From Oceanicola sp. 502str15 (GTDB lineage: Bacteria; Pseudomonadota; Alphaproteobacteria; Rhodobacterales; Rhodobacteraceae): a DNA stretch of 64,000 nt. A program made the position numbers and the translations under genes. The notes beneath the pieces were generated by a model. The model was not told the DNA's origin, did no database searches, and worked only from the letters and a program-made list of their open reading frames with translations. Shown here in pieces: positions 55,889 to 63,863 of the stretch. Numbering within the stretch: the stretch's first letter is position 1; the number at the start of each line of letters is the position of its first letter. The stretch covers positions 434,001-498,000 of the forward strand of contig NZ_WYDQ01000001.1 in assembly GCF_024105635.1 (NCBI RefSeq). Reading direction: 5' to 3'.

Positions 55889-57013
55889 ATGAAGAAACTT
55901 CTCTCCTACACCGCCCTTGCCGGCATGCTGATGACCGGCGCCGCCACCGCGGAAACCAACTTCATCGCCAACAGCTTCTATGACGGCGCCGTGCCGATGT
56001 CGGGCGAGGGCTACATCCGCTGGGCCGAACTGGTGGAAGAGCTTTCCGATGGCGATCTCGTCCCCGAGGTCTTCACCGGCACCGTGCTGCTGGCGCCCCG
56101 CGCCTCGCTTCAGGGCATTCAGGACAACGTCGTTCAGGTGGCACACCACGCCGCCATCTACACCCCCTCCGACATGCCGGTCGCCAACGCCGTGCAGGAG
56201 CTGGGCTTTGCCTATTCCGACCCGCTCGCCGCGATCTTCGCCGTCACCGACTTCTCGATGAACAACGAAGTCCAGCTTCAGGAATGGGCCGACAAGAACG
56301 TGGTCTACCTCGGCGCCTACGCCACCCCGGCCTACGTGCTGATGTGCTCCAGCCCGGTGCGCAACCTCGAAGAGATGAAGGGCAAGCGCATCCGCACCGC
56401 CGGCTCCGCCGTGTCGGTCTGGGTCGAGGACGCCGGCGGCATCCCCGTCAACGTGCCGTCCTCCGAAATGTACACCGGCCTCGAGCGCGGCACCCTCGAT
56501 TGCGCCACCAACGCCGCCAGCGACCTTGTGGACCGCTCGCTGCTCGAAGTGGCCGAGCACACCACGCTGCTCTCCACCGGCATGTATTATTCCGGCCCGC
56601 AGTGGGGCTACAACCCGGGCTTCTGGGCCAGCCTCACGCCTGAGCAGCGCTCGGTGCTGATGGAAGCCTCGGCCCGCTCCATGGCCCGCATCGTCATCGC
56701 CTACGGCTCCAAGGTCGATGCCGGCCTCGAGGCTTCCAAGGCCGCCGGCGGCAACGTCTACGAGCCCGAGCAGGACCTGGCCGATCACGTCGCCGAGTTC
56801 CGCGACCGCACCACCGCCGCCGCCGTCGAGAAGGCCGGCACCGATTTCGGCGTGGCCGACCCCGAGGCGCTGATCGGCGACTTCCAGGCCACCATGCAGA
56901 AATGGACCGACCTGCTGGCCGACGTCGATCCCACCGACGAAGATGCATTGACCGCCCTGGCGATGCAGGAAATCTTCTCCAAGATCGACCCCGCCACCTA
57001 CGGCGTGAACTGA
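55889..57013 (+). CDS. dctP: TRAP transporter substrate-binding protein (DctP)
   Basis: Periplasmic receptor of 374 residues. Seen: signal peptide 'MKKLLSYTALAGMLMTGAATAE', 'NSFYDGAVPMSGEGYIRWAELVEELSDGDLV', 'LEEMKGKRIRTAGSAVSVWVEDAGG' with the ligand-carboxylate Arg, and 'YTGLERGTLDCATNAASDLV'. The protein is longer than the TRAP receptor at 14766 and not close to it. It is 75 bases after the HAD gene, so one transcript with it is likely; a strong hairpin separates it from dctQ. Confidence 0.92.
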   Translation: MKKLLSYTALAGMLMTGAATAETNFIANSFYDGAVPMSGEGYIRWAELVEELSDGDLVPEVFTGTVLLAPRASLQGIQDNVVQVAHHAAIYTPSDMPVANAVQELGFAYSDPLAAIFAVTDFSMNNEVQLQEWADKNVVYLGAYATPAYVLMCSSPVRNLEEMKGKRIRTAGSAVSVWVEDAGGIPVNVPSSEMYTGLERGTLDCATNAASDLVDRSLLEVAEHTTLLSTGMYYSGPQWGYNPGFWASLTPEQRSVLMEASARSMARIVIAYGSKVDAGLEASKAAGGNVYEPEQDLADHVAEFRDRTTAAAVEKAGTDFGVADPEALIGDFQATMQKWTDLLADVDPTDEDALTALAMQEIFSKIDPATYGVN

Positions 57014-57020
57014 ACCAAAC

Positions 57021-57054
57021 CGGGCGGGCCCGTGCTTCGGCGCAGGCCCGCCCG
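57021..57054 (+). terminator. UUCG-loop RNA hairpin between dctP and dctQ
   Basis: A 10-bp GC stem (57021-57030 with 57045-57054), one C-A mismatch, then four more pairs (57032-57035 with 57040-57043) closed by a C(UUCG)G tetraloop, among the most stable loops known. No T run follows. Probable 3'-end stabiliser or attenuator for dctP. Confidence 0.6.
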
Positions 57055-57071
57055 CCAACCCGGGAAGCTCG

Positions 57072-57566
57072 ATGCAACTCCTCCACAGCGTCATCCGCTG
57101 GCTCAACATCGGCACGGTCACGGCGGCCTGCCTCGTCATGCTGCTGATGATGGCCCATATCACCCTCGACGTGGGCGTGCGCTACTTCGTCAACGGCCAG
57201 ATCGTCGGCACGCTGGAATGGGTCTCCTTCTACTACATGGTCGCGCTGGTCTTCCTGGCCTTCGGCTATGTCGAGCTGAAGAGCGAGAACATCCGCGTCG
57301 ATCTCTTCGCCCAGATGATGCCCAAGCCCGTGCAGCTCGGCCTCTACGTCTTTGCCTGCGCGCTCGGCCTGATCTTCTTCGGCATGCTGTTCTGGCAGTC
57401 GCTCTCCGACGCCCTCCGCGCCACCCGCAACGCGGAGGAGGCCATGAGCAACTTCCGCTTCCTGATCTGGCCCGCCCGCTGGGCGCTGCCCATCGGCTTT
57501 GCCGGGGCGTTGCTGGCCGTCCTCTCCAATCTCCTGCGTGCGCTCACCCGGCGGCAGGCGCTTTGA
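57072..57566 (+). CDS. dctQ: TRAP transporter small permease (DctQ)
   Basis: A 164-residue inner-membrane protein with four hydrophobic helices. Seen: 'CLVMLLMMAHITLDVGVRYFVNGQIVGTLEWVSFYYMV' (helix 1, loop and conserved E-W helix 2) and 'VDLFAQMMP' before helix 3. It lies 58 bases after dctP across the hairpin, and 34 bases before dctM. Confidence 0.88.
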   Translation: MQLLHSVIRWLNIGTVTAACLVMLLMMAHITLDVGVRYFVNGQIVGTLEWVSFYYMVALVFLAFGYVELKSENIRVDLFAQMMPKPVQLGLYVFACALGLIFFGMLFWQSLSDALRATRNAEEAMSNFRFLIWPARWALPIGFAGALLAVLSNLLRALTRRQAL

Positions 57567-57600
57567 TGCAATCCCCGACCGCGCCCTCGGAGGCCTTCCA

Positions 57601-58908
57601 ATGAGCAACCTCGAAATCGGCATCGCCGGCGTCGTCGCCGCCCTCGTCCTCATCGCCATCCGCGTGCCCATCGGCATTGCCCTCGGCCTGGTGTCGATCC
57701 TCGGCATCGGCGTGATGTTCAACATGAACGTGGCCTGGGGCATGATCTCGGCCACCCCCTTCGACTACGTCGGCCAGTGGGAGCTCTCGGCGGCGCCGAT
57801 GTTCCTGCTTATGGGCTTCATCTGCTCCTCCACCGACATGACCCGCGGCCTCTTCCTCGCCCTGCGCCTTTACCTCGCCCGCCTGCCGGGCGGGCTGGCG
57901 ATCACCTCGGTGGGGGCCTGCGCCTTCTTCGCTGCCGCCTCCGGCTCTTCGGTCGCGACCGCCTCGGCCATGTCGCGCATGGCGGTGCCCGAAATGCTCG
58001 ACAACGGCTATGACAGGGGCCTCGCCACCGGCACCATTGCCGCCTCCGGCACGCTCGGCTCGCTGATCCCGCCCTCGGTGCTGCTCATCCTCTACGGGGT
58101 CTATGCGCAGGTCTCCGTCGGCCAGCTCTTCATGGCCGGCTTCATCCCCGGCCTGCTCTCGGCGCTGATCTACATGGCCATGATCGTGATCCGGGTGAAG
58201 CTGAAGCCGAGCCTCGCAGGCAATGTCGAGTTCAACCCCACCCCCGAGGAGCGGCGCGAAGCCTTCCGCGATGTCTGGCCGCTGCCCACGCTCATCCTCG
58301 TGGTGCTTGGCGGCATCTTCTCGGGCATCTTCTCGCCCACCGAGGCCGGGGCGCTCGGCGCCTGCGCCGCCCTCGTCATCGCTGCCCTGCGCCGCAAGCT
58401 CACCCGCGCCGCGATGTTCGAGGCGGTGTCGCAGGCCGTGGTCTCCACCGCGTCGATCTTCATCATCCTGATCGGCTCGCTGTTCTTCACCCGCTTCCTC
58501 GCGCTCTCCGGCTTTCCGCGCGCCTTCTCCGACGCGATCCTCTCGGTCAGCACCGAAACCTGGTGGATCCTCTTCGCCGTCACCGTGATCTTCCTCGTGC
58601 TCGGCATGCTGATCGACAGCATCGGCCTGCTGCTGCTGACCCTGCCGATCCTCGTGCCGCTGGTGAACGAGGCGGGCATCAACCCGGTCTGGTTCGGCAT
58701 CATCGTCATCAAGCTGCTGGAAATCGGCCTCATCACCCCGCCGATCGGGCTGAACGTCTACATGATCAACGGCGCGCTCAACAACCGCGTGACCCTGCCC
58801 GAGATCTTCCGCGGCATCACATGGTTCCTCGCGATGGACATGCTGACGCTGGTGATCCTCATCGCCTTCCCGATCCTGACGCTCTGGTTGCCGTCGCTCG
58901 CGTATTGA
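57601..58908 (+). CDS. dctM: TRAP transporter large permease (DctM)
   Basis: A 435-residue polytopic membrane protein. Seen: 'AIRVPIGIALGLVSILGIGVMF', 'LSAAPMFLLMGFICSSTDMTRGLF', 'AASGSSVATASAMSRMAVPEML', 'LGSLIPPSVLLILYGVYAQVSVGQLFMAGF' and the late 'EIGLITPPIGLNVYMI'. ATG 57601 follows GGAGG at 57585-57589; the open frame from 57499 lies inside dctQ. The TetR gene follows after 42 bases and is probably on the same transcript. Confidence 0.93.
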   Translation: MSNLEIGIAGVVAALVLIAIRVPIGIALGLVSILGIGVMFNMNVAWGMISATPFDYVGQWELSAAPMFLLMGFICSSTDMTRGLFLALRLYLARLPGGLAITSVGACAFFAAASGSSVATASAMSRMAVPEMLDNGYDRGLATGTIAASGTLGSLIPPSVLLILYGVYAQVSVGQLFMAGFIPGLLSALIYMAMIVIRVKLKPSLAGNVEFNPTPEERREAFRDVWPLPTLILVVLGGIFSGIFSPTEAGALGACAALVIAALRRKLTRAAMFEAVSQAVVSTASIFIILIGSLFFTRFLALSGFPRAFSDAILSVSTETWWILFAVTVIFLVLGMLIDSIGLLLLTLPILVPLVNEAGINPVWFGIIVIKLLEIGLITPPIGLNVYMINGALNNRVTLPEIFRGITWFLAMDMLTLVILIAFPILTLWLPSLAY

Positions 58909-58950
58909 TTGCATTGTAACGCCTCGGCACGAGGAGGAGGAGGACGCGGC

Positions 58951-59637
58951 ATGACGGCAGCCCGGAAAACCCGGCAACGCGGCGAACGGCCCGCGCAGGC
59001 CCGCAGCATCGCCACCCGCGACAAGCTGGTGCGGGCCGCGCTCGATGTGATCCTCGAAAAGGGCTACAACTCCGCCTCCACCACCGATTTTTCCGAGGCC
59101 GCCGGGGTGTCGCGCGGGGCGCTGCTGCACCACTTTCCCACCCGCTCCGCCATCATCATCGCCGCCATGGAGCTGCTGCTGGAGGAGGCCACCGCAGAGA
59201 TCCGCGAGGTCGCCGCCAAGGTCGCGCTCACCGAGGTCAGCCTTGGCGACTTCATCGAATTTCTCTGGGAGATGTTCTCGGGCCGGGTCTTCTACCTCTC
59301 GCTGGAGTTCATCAACGAGGCCCGCACCGACGCCGACCTGCGGGCCGGGATGATGCCGGTGGTCAAGGATTTTCACGCCGCGCTCGACAGCATCTGGATC
59401 GAGTTCGAGCGTCAGGCCGAGGGCCAGCCGCAGGCCCGTCTGGTGGCGCTCAACATGACCGTCTGCCTCGTGCGCGGCATGGGGGTGCAGACCGTGCTCA
59501 AGGACGATCCCGCCTATTTCCGCTCGATGATCGAAACCTGGAAGGTCATCCTGCCCCAGCTTCTGGCCGACGGGCCGGAGGGGGTGGCGCGCCTCGACGG
59601 CTCGGGTGCCGCCGGGGTGGCAGGGCAGGGCGCCTGA
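58951..59637 (+). CDS. TetR family transcriptional regulator
   Basis: A 228-residue TetR protein. Seen: N-terminal HTH 'RDKLVRAALDVILEKGYNSASTTDFSEAAGVSRGALLHHFPTRSAII' (about residues 24-70, quoted in part), with the typical 'VSRGALLHHF' recognition helix, and a variable all-helical ligand domain. It follows the TRAP operon on the same strand and probably regulates it. The GAGGAGGAGGA at 58931-58941 supports ATG 58951. Confidence 0.9.
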   Translation: MTAARKTRQRGERPAQARSIATRDKLVRAALDVILEKGYNSASTTDFSEAAGVSRGALLHHFPTRSAIIIAAMELLLEEATAEIREVAAKVALTEVSLGDFIEFLWEMFSGRVFYLSLEFINEARTDADLRAGMMPVVKDFHAALDSIWIEFERQAEGQPQARLVALNMTVCLVRGMGVQTVLKDDPAYFRSMIETWKVILPQLLADGPEGVARLDGSGAAGVAGQGA

Positions 59638-59686
59638 ACGCCCCCACCCGTCGTATTTCCGGTTTGGTCTTCCCGGTACTGCGGGC

Positions 59687-60319
59687 TCAGCCCTGCGTCA
59701 CCTGCGGCTCCGCCGACAGATCCACGCCGCCGTTCTCCGCCGCCGGGTAAAGCACCACCTTCGCGTTCATCGGGGTGCGCCGGTAGAGGTGCACGATCTG
59801 GTTGTTCACCAGCCGCGCGCAGCCGTTGGAAACCCGCTTGCCGATGGTGCGCGGATCGTTGGTGCCATGGATGCGCAGGAAGGTATCGCCGATCTGCGGC
59901 TTGAACAGGTAGAGCGCCCGCGCGCCCAGCGGGTTGGCCGGACCACCGGGCATCCCGTCCTCGAATTTCTTGTACTGCTCGGGCGAACGCTCGATCATGT
60001 CGGGCGTCGGGGTCCATGCCGGCCACTGCTTGCGCGCGCCGACAAAGAAGGTGCCGGGCTCATACAGGCCGGGGCGGCCGATGCCGCAGGTGTAGCGAAT
60101 GGCACGTCCGCTGCCGAGGGTGAGGAACAGCGCAAAGCGGCTCGGGCTCACGTGAATTTCCTGAGCCGGCAACTCTTCGGAAACATTGACATAATGCGGC
60201 AGCAGGTTGATCGGCAGCCCGTAGGGCTTCAGGGTTTCGTCAAAGGCAAGGGCAGGGGCCCCGGCCACAAAGCCGGCACCCAGCGCAGCGCTGCCTGCCA
60301 GAAAGTCTCTTCTCTTCAT
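59687..60319 (-). CDS. L,D-transpeptidase (YkuD domain)
   Basis: A 210-residue exported cell-wall cross-linking enzyme. Seen: a Tat-type signal 'MKRRDFLAGSAALGAGFVAGAPALA' and the YkuD catalytic motif 'RIHGTNDPRTIGKRVSNGCARLVN' (quoted in parts: HGTNDP and S-N-G-C-A-R), with catalytic Cys near residue 176. Expected role: 3-3 cross-links in peptidoglycan or lipoprotein attachment. ATG 60319 was preferred to the open frame reaching 60364. It is a housekeeping gene inserted between catabolic ones and converges on TetR. Confidence 0.9.
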   Translation of the reverse strand: MKRRDFLAGSAALGAGFVAGAPALAFDETLKPYGLPINLLPHYVNVSEELPAQEIHVSPSRFALFLTLGSGRAIRYTCGIGRPGLYEPGTFFVGARKQWPAWTPTPDMIERSPEQYKKFEDGMPGGPANPLGARALYLFKPQIGDTFLRIHGTNDPRTIGKRVSNGCARLVNNQIVHLYRRTPMNAKVVLYPAAENGGVDLSAEPQVTQG

Positions 60320-60429
60320 ATCACTCGAACCTTGGGCAATTTTGGGCGAACATGCCCAAAACACCGCAGAAACCCAAGCCCTTTGTGCGCTTTCTCACGC
60401 TGTCGTAACTGCTTGTGCTGCAAATCGGC

Positions 60430-62043
60430 TCACCCCGCGGGCGCGTATTGCCGCCTCAGCGTCAGTTTCGAAACCTTGCCCGTCGCGGTCAGCGGCAGGT
60501 CTTCGACGAAGAGGATGTCATCGGGAAGCTGCCACTTGGCAAAATGCGGCGCCAGCATCTCGCGCAGCGCCTCCGCCTCCGGCGCCTCGCCCTTGGGCAC
60601 CACCACCAGCATCGGCCGTTCGCCCCATTTCTCGCTCGGCACGGCAATCGCGGCGCAATTGGCCACATCCGGGTGGCCCATCACCACATTCTCCATGTCG
60701 ATCGAGCTGATCCACTCGCCGCCCGACTTGATGAGGTCTTTCGTCCGGTCGGTGATCGAGAGCGTCCCATCCGGCGTGATCCGGGCAATGTCGCCGGTGC
60801 CGAACCAGCCCTCGCCGTCAATCGCCTCGGCACTGGCCTCAGGGTTGTTGTAATACCCCGCCGCAATGGTGTTGCCCCGCACGAAAAGCTCGCCCTCCGC
60901 CTTGCCGTCCTGCGGCTGGGCGCTGCCATCCTCCCCGATGATCTTCATCTCCACGCCAAAGGCCCGCCGCCCCTGCTTCTGCTTCACGTCGAGCCTGTCG
61001 GCGAGCGGCGCATCCGCCATCGACGGGGGCAGGTTGCCCACCGTGCCGATCGGGCTCATCTCGGTCATGCCCCAGGCGTGGCACACATCGACGCCCCGGC
61101 TCTCGAAGGCCTCGATCATCGCCCGCGGCGCCGCCGAGCCGCCCACCACGAGGTGCCCGAACCCCTCCGTCAGCCGCCCCTGCGCCGCAATCTCCTTCTG
61201 CAACCCGAGCCAGACCGTCGGCACGCCCCAGGCCGAAAAGACCTTCTCCGCGTCCATCAGCGCAAACAGCGAAGGCCCGTCCAGCCCCGGCCCCGGCATC
61301 ACCAGCGACGCCCCGGTGAGCGGGGCGGAATAGGGCAGGCCCCAGGCGTTCACATGAAACAGCGGCACCACCGGCAGGATCCGGCTGCCTTCGCGCAGCA
61401 CCTTGGGCAGGCTGATCGCGGTGCAGAGCGCGTGCAGCACCGTCGAGCGGTGCGAATAGAGCGTGCCCTTGGGGTTGCCGGTGGTGCCCGAGGTGTAGCA
61501 GAGCGCAGCGGCGGTGGTCTCGTCGAACTCCGGCCAGTCGTAGCACTCCGGCTGCCCCGCCAGCATTGCCTCGTAATTCAGCAGCTCCACCTTGCTCTCT
61601 GGCTGCCTGTCTTCATCCACCATCGCCACATAGCGCAGCGCGGGCGGAAACTGCCCGCTCAGCCCCTCGATGATCGGCAAAAAGGTGGTGTCGAAAAACA
61701 GCAGGCTGTCCTCGGCATGACCCACGATATAGGCCATCTGCTCCGCCGAAAGGCGCGGGTTGATCGTGTGGCACACCGCCCCGATCCCGCTGATCGCGTA
61801 GTAAAGCTCGAAATGCCGGTAGCCGTTCCACGCCAGCGTCGCCACCCGGTCGCCGGGCTTCACCCCCGCCGCGATGAGCCCATGGGCAAGCTGCGCCACC
61901 CGCGCGGCGGTCTGCGCATAGCTCTGGCGGTGAATGTCGCCCTCGGTGCGGGCCGAAACGAGGCCCTCCCCGGGGTAGACCTGCGCCGCATGGGTCAGAA
62001 TATCCGCAATCCGCAGCGGACGGTGCATCATCAGGCCTTCCAT
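60430..62043 (-). CDS. AMP-dependent acyl-CoA synthetase, DmdB-like fatty acid-CoA ligase
   Basis: A 537-residue adenylate-forming enzyme. Seen: 'ALCYTSGTTGNPKGTLYSHRSTVLHAL' (P-loop-like A3 motif), 'HAWGMTEMSPIG' (A5), 'GWFGTGDIARITPDG' (A7), 'DRTKDLIKSGGEWIS' (A8) and C-terminal Lys in 'LTATGKVSKLTLR' (A10). The N-terminal part ('CHTINPRLSAEQ', 'DYDWPEFDE'-like) resembles DmdB, the 3-methylmercaptopropionate-CoA ligase of roseobacters, and medium-chain acyl-CoA ligases. ATG 62043 follows GGGAGGAGAG. It may make CoA thioesters for the SDR/MaoC genes downstream. Confidence 0.88.
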   Translation of the reverse strand: MEGLMMHRPLRIADILTHAAQVYPGEGLVSARTEGDIHRQSYAQTAARVAQLAHGLIAAGVKPGDRVATLAWNGYRHFELYYAISGIGAVCHTINPRLSAEQMAYIVGHAEDSLLFFDTTFLPIIEGLSGQFPPALRYVAMVDEDRQPESKVELLNYEAMLAGQPECYDWPEFDETTAAALCYTSGTTGNPKGTLYSHRSTVLHALCTAISLPKVLREGSRILPVVPLFHVNAWGLPYSAPLTGASLVMPGPGLDGPSLFALMDAEKVFSAWGVPTVWLGLQKEIAAQGRLTEGFGHLVVGGSAAPRAMIEAFESRGVDVCHAWGMTEMSPIGTVGNLPPSMADAPLADRLDVKQKQGRRAFGVEMKIIGEDGSAQPQDGKAEGELFVRGNTIAAGYYNNPEASAEAIDGEGWFGTGDIARITPDGTLSITDRTKDLIKSGGEWISSIDMENVVMGHPDVANCAAIAVPSEKWGERPMLVVVPKGEAPEAEALREMLAPHFAKWQLPDDILFVEDLPLTATGKVSKLTLRRQYAPAG

Positions 62044-62166
62044 GACCTCTCCTCCCTGTTTCACGGCCTCCCCGCCGCGTTTGTCCTCAGCCTAGGCGCG
62101 CCGTGGCCACCCCTGCAACACCTGCCAAGGTGGGCCCCCCGCTAGCCGCCTTGCGCAACGCACCGT

Positions 62167-62925
62167 TCACCCCATCGCTGACCAGCCGCCATCCACGATC
62201 AAGGTCTGTCCGCTCATCCAGGCCCCCGCCGGCGCGGCCAGCATCACCGCCACCCCGGCAATATCCTCCGGCTCCCCGAGCCGCTTCAGCGCATAGCTCT
62301 CCGCCGTGCGCCGCGCCTTCTCCGGGTCTTCATAGAGCGCGCGGGCGAAATCGGTCTTCACCACCGCCGGGGCAATCCCGTTGACCCGGATGTTGTCGCT
62401 CCCATAGGCCACCGCGAGGTTCCGCACGATCTGCGTATCGGCGGCCTTCGTCACCGCATAAATCCCCAGATGCTCCGAGCCCTTGAAGGCCGCAATCGAG
62501 CTGACAATCACGATCGCCCCGCCGCCCTTCGCCTGCATCCCCGGAATCACCCCCTTGCAGAGCCGCATGTTGGCCCGGATGTTCACCGCGATGGTCTTGT
62601 CGAAGGCCTCGTCCGGCGTATCGAGGAACGGCCCCATATAGGGGTTCACCGCCGCGTTGCAGACGAGGATATCCACCGCTCCCAGCCGCGCCTCCGCCTG
62701 CTCCAGCAGCTGCGCAATCGCCCCGTCATCCGAAACGTTGCAGGCAATCGGCACCGCCGCCGGGCCGATCTCCGCCGCCACCGCCGCGCAGGCCTCGGGT
62801 TTGCGCGACGAGATCACCACCTGCGCCCCCCGCGCCACCATCGCCTCGGCAATCGCCCGGCCAATGCCCCGCGTCGAACCGGTGACAAGCGCCACCTTTC
62901 CCGTAAGATCAAACAGATCGCCCAT
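62167..62925 (-). CDS. SDR family oxidoreductase
   Basis: A 252-residue short-chain dehydrogenase. Seen: TGSTRGIG at 15-22, 'NAAVNP', Ser in 'IVIVSSIAAFKG' and Tyr-x3-Lys in 'IYAVTKAADTQ', 'NGIAPAVVKTDFARAL' and C-terminal 'SGQTLIVDGGWSAMG'. It is of the FabG-like 'SDR family oxidoreductase' type often near acyl-CoA or aldehyde metabolism. It is divergent from the next SDR (116 bp) and lies 123 bases downstream of the acyl-CoA ligase start, both on the minus strand. Confidence 0.88.
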   Translation of the reverse strand: MGDLFDLTGKVALVTGSTRGIGRAIAEAMVARGAQVVISSRKPEACAAVAAEIGPAAVPIACNVSDDGAIAQLLEQAEARLGAVDILVCNAAVNPYMGPFLDTPDEAFDKTIAVNIRANMRLCKGVIPGMQAKGGGAIVIVSSIAAFKGSEHLGIYAVTKAADTQIVRNLAVAYGSDNIRVNGIAPAVVKTDFARALYEDPEKARRTAESYALKRLGEPEDIAGVAVMLAAPAGAWMSGQTLIVDGGWSAMG

Positions 62926-62967
62926 AGCGTCCTCCTCATGCGCGAGCAGACAGGGGGCAGGGCGGGC

Positions 62968-62995
62968 TTGTCAAGCAGGTGCGGAATTGTATTCT
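62968..62995 (+). promoter_or_regulatory. Candidate sigma-70 promoter of the SDR-MaoC operon
   Basis: TTGTCA at 62968-62973 and TATTCT at 62990-62995, 16 bases apart, about 46 bases before the ATG at 63042. The -10 lies in a GAAT-TGT-ATTC dyad. Confidence 0.4.
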
Positions 62996-63041
62996 GCATT
63001 GCGAAACGGGCGCGCGGGGAGGCGCGCCAGCGGAGGAAACA

Positions 63042-63863
63042 ATGGACGCGGCGAAACTCTTCGACCTCACCGGCAAGCTTGCGCTTGTCACCGGCGGCTC
63101 CTCGGGCATCGGCGAAATGGCCGCCGAAGGGTTGGTGCGGGCCGGGGCGCATGTGCTGCTGGCCTCTCGCCGGGGCGAGGCCTGCGAGGCCGTCGCCGCC
63201 CGCCTCAACGCGCTGGGCGCGGCAGGGCAGGCCGAGGGCTTCGCCGGAGATGTCTCCACCGCCGAAGGCGTCGCCGCGCTCTCCGCCGAGGTTCACGCCC
63301 GCACCTCACGCCTCGATATCCTCTTCAACAACGCTGGCCGAAGCTGGGGCGCCCCTCTGAGCGATTTCCCCCATGCCGCGTGGGACAAGGTGATGAGCCT
63401 CAACGTCGCCGGCCTCTTCGAACTCACCCGCAGCCTGCTGCCGCTCCTGCGCGCCGCCGCGAGCGACGAAAACCCCGCCCGCGTCGTCAACACCGGCTCG
63501 GTCATGGGCGAGGTGCCGATGGGCGATGACGCCTATTCCTACGCCGCCTCCAAGGCCGCCGTGCACCACCTCACCAAAATCCTCGCCAAGGAACTGGCCG
63601 CCAGCCGCATCACCGTCAACGCCCTCGCGCCCGGCCCCTTCGTCTCCAAGATGACAGCCTTCGCCACCGGCGACGACAGCATGCGCAGCCGCGTCGGCGC
63701 GCAAGTCCCCCTTGGCCGCGTCGGTCGCCCCGAAGATATCGCCGCCGCGCTGCTCTACCTCTGCGGCCCCGGCGGCGGCTACGTCACCGGCGCCATCCTC
63801 CCCGTCTCCGGCGGCATCAACGTCCAGACCGGCCCGGATATCTTCGCCGAGGGCAAACCGTGA
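63042..63863 (+). CDS. SDR family oxidoreductase
   Basis: A 273-residue short-chain dehydrogenase. Seen: TGGSSGIG near residue 19, 'NNAGRSWGAPL', Ser in 'VVNTGSVMGEVP', Tyr-x3-Lys in 'YSYAASKAAVHHL', 'NALAPGPFVSKMT' and 'TGAILPVSGGINVQTGP'. ATG 63042 follows GGAGGAA; upstream open frame from 62979 is intergenic. Its stop overlaps the GTG of a MaoC gene, so it may oxidise or reduce a 3-hydroxyacyl-CoA together with that hydratase. Confidence 0.88.
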   Translation: MDAAKLFDLTGKLALVTGGSSGIGEMAAEGLVRAGAHVLLASRRGEACEAVAARLNALGAAGQAEGFAGDVSTAEGVAALSAEVHARTSRLDILFNNAGRSWGAPLSDFPHAAWDKVMSLNVAGLFELTRSLLPLLRAAASDENPARVVNTGSVMGEVPMGDDAYSYAASKAAVHHLTKILAKELAASRITVNALAPGPFVSKMTAFATGDDSMRSRVGAQVPLGRVGRPEDIAAALLYLCGPGGGYVTGAILPVSGGINVQTGPDIFAEGKP

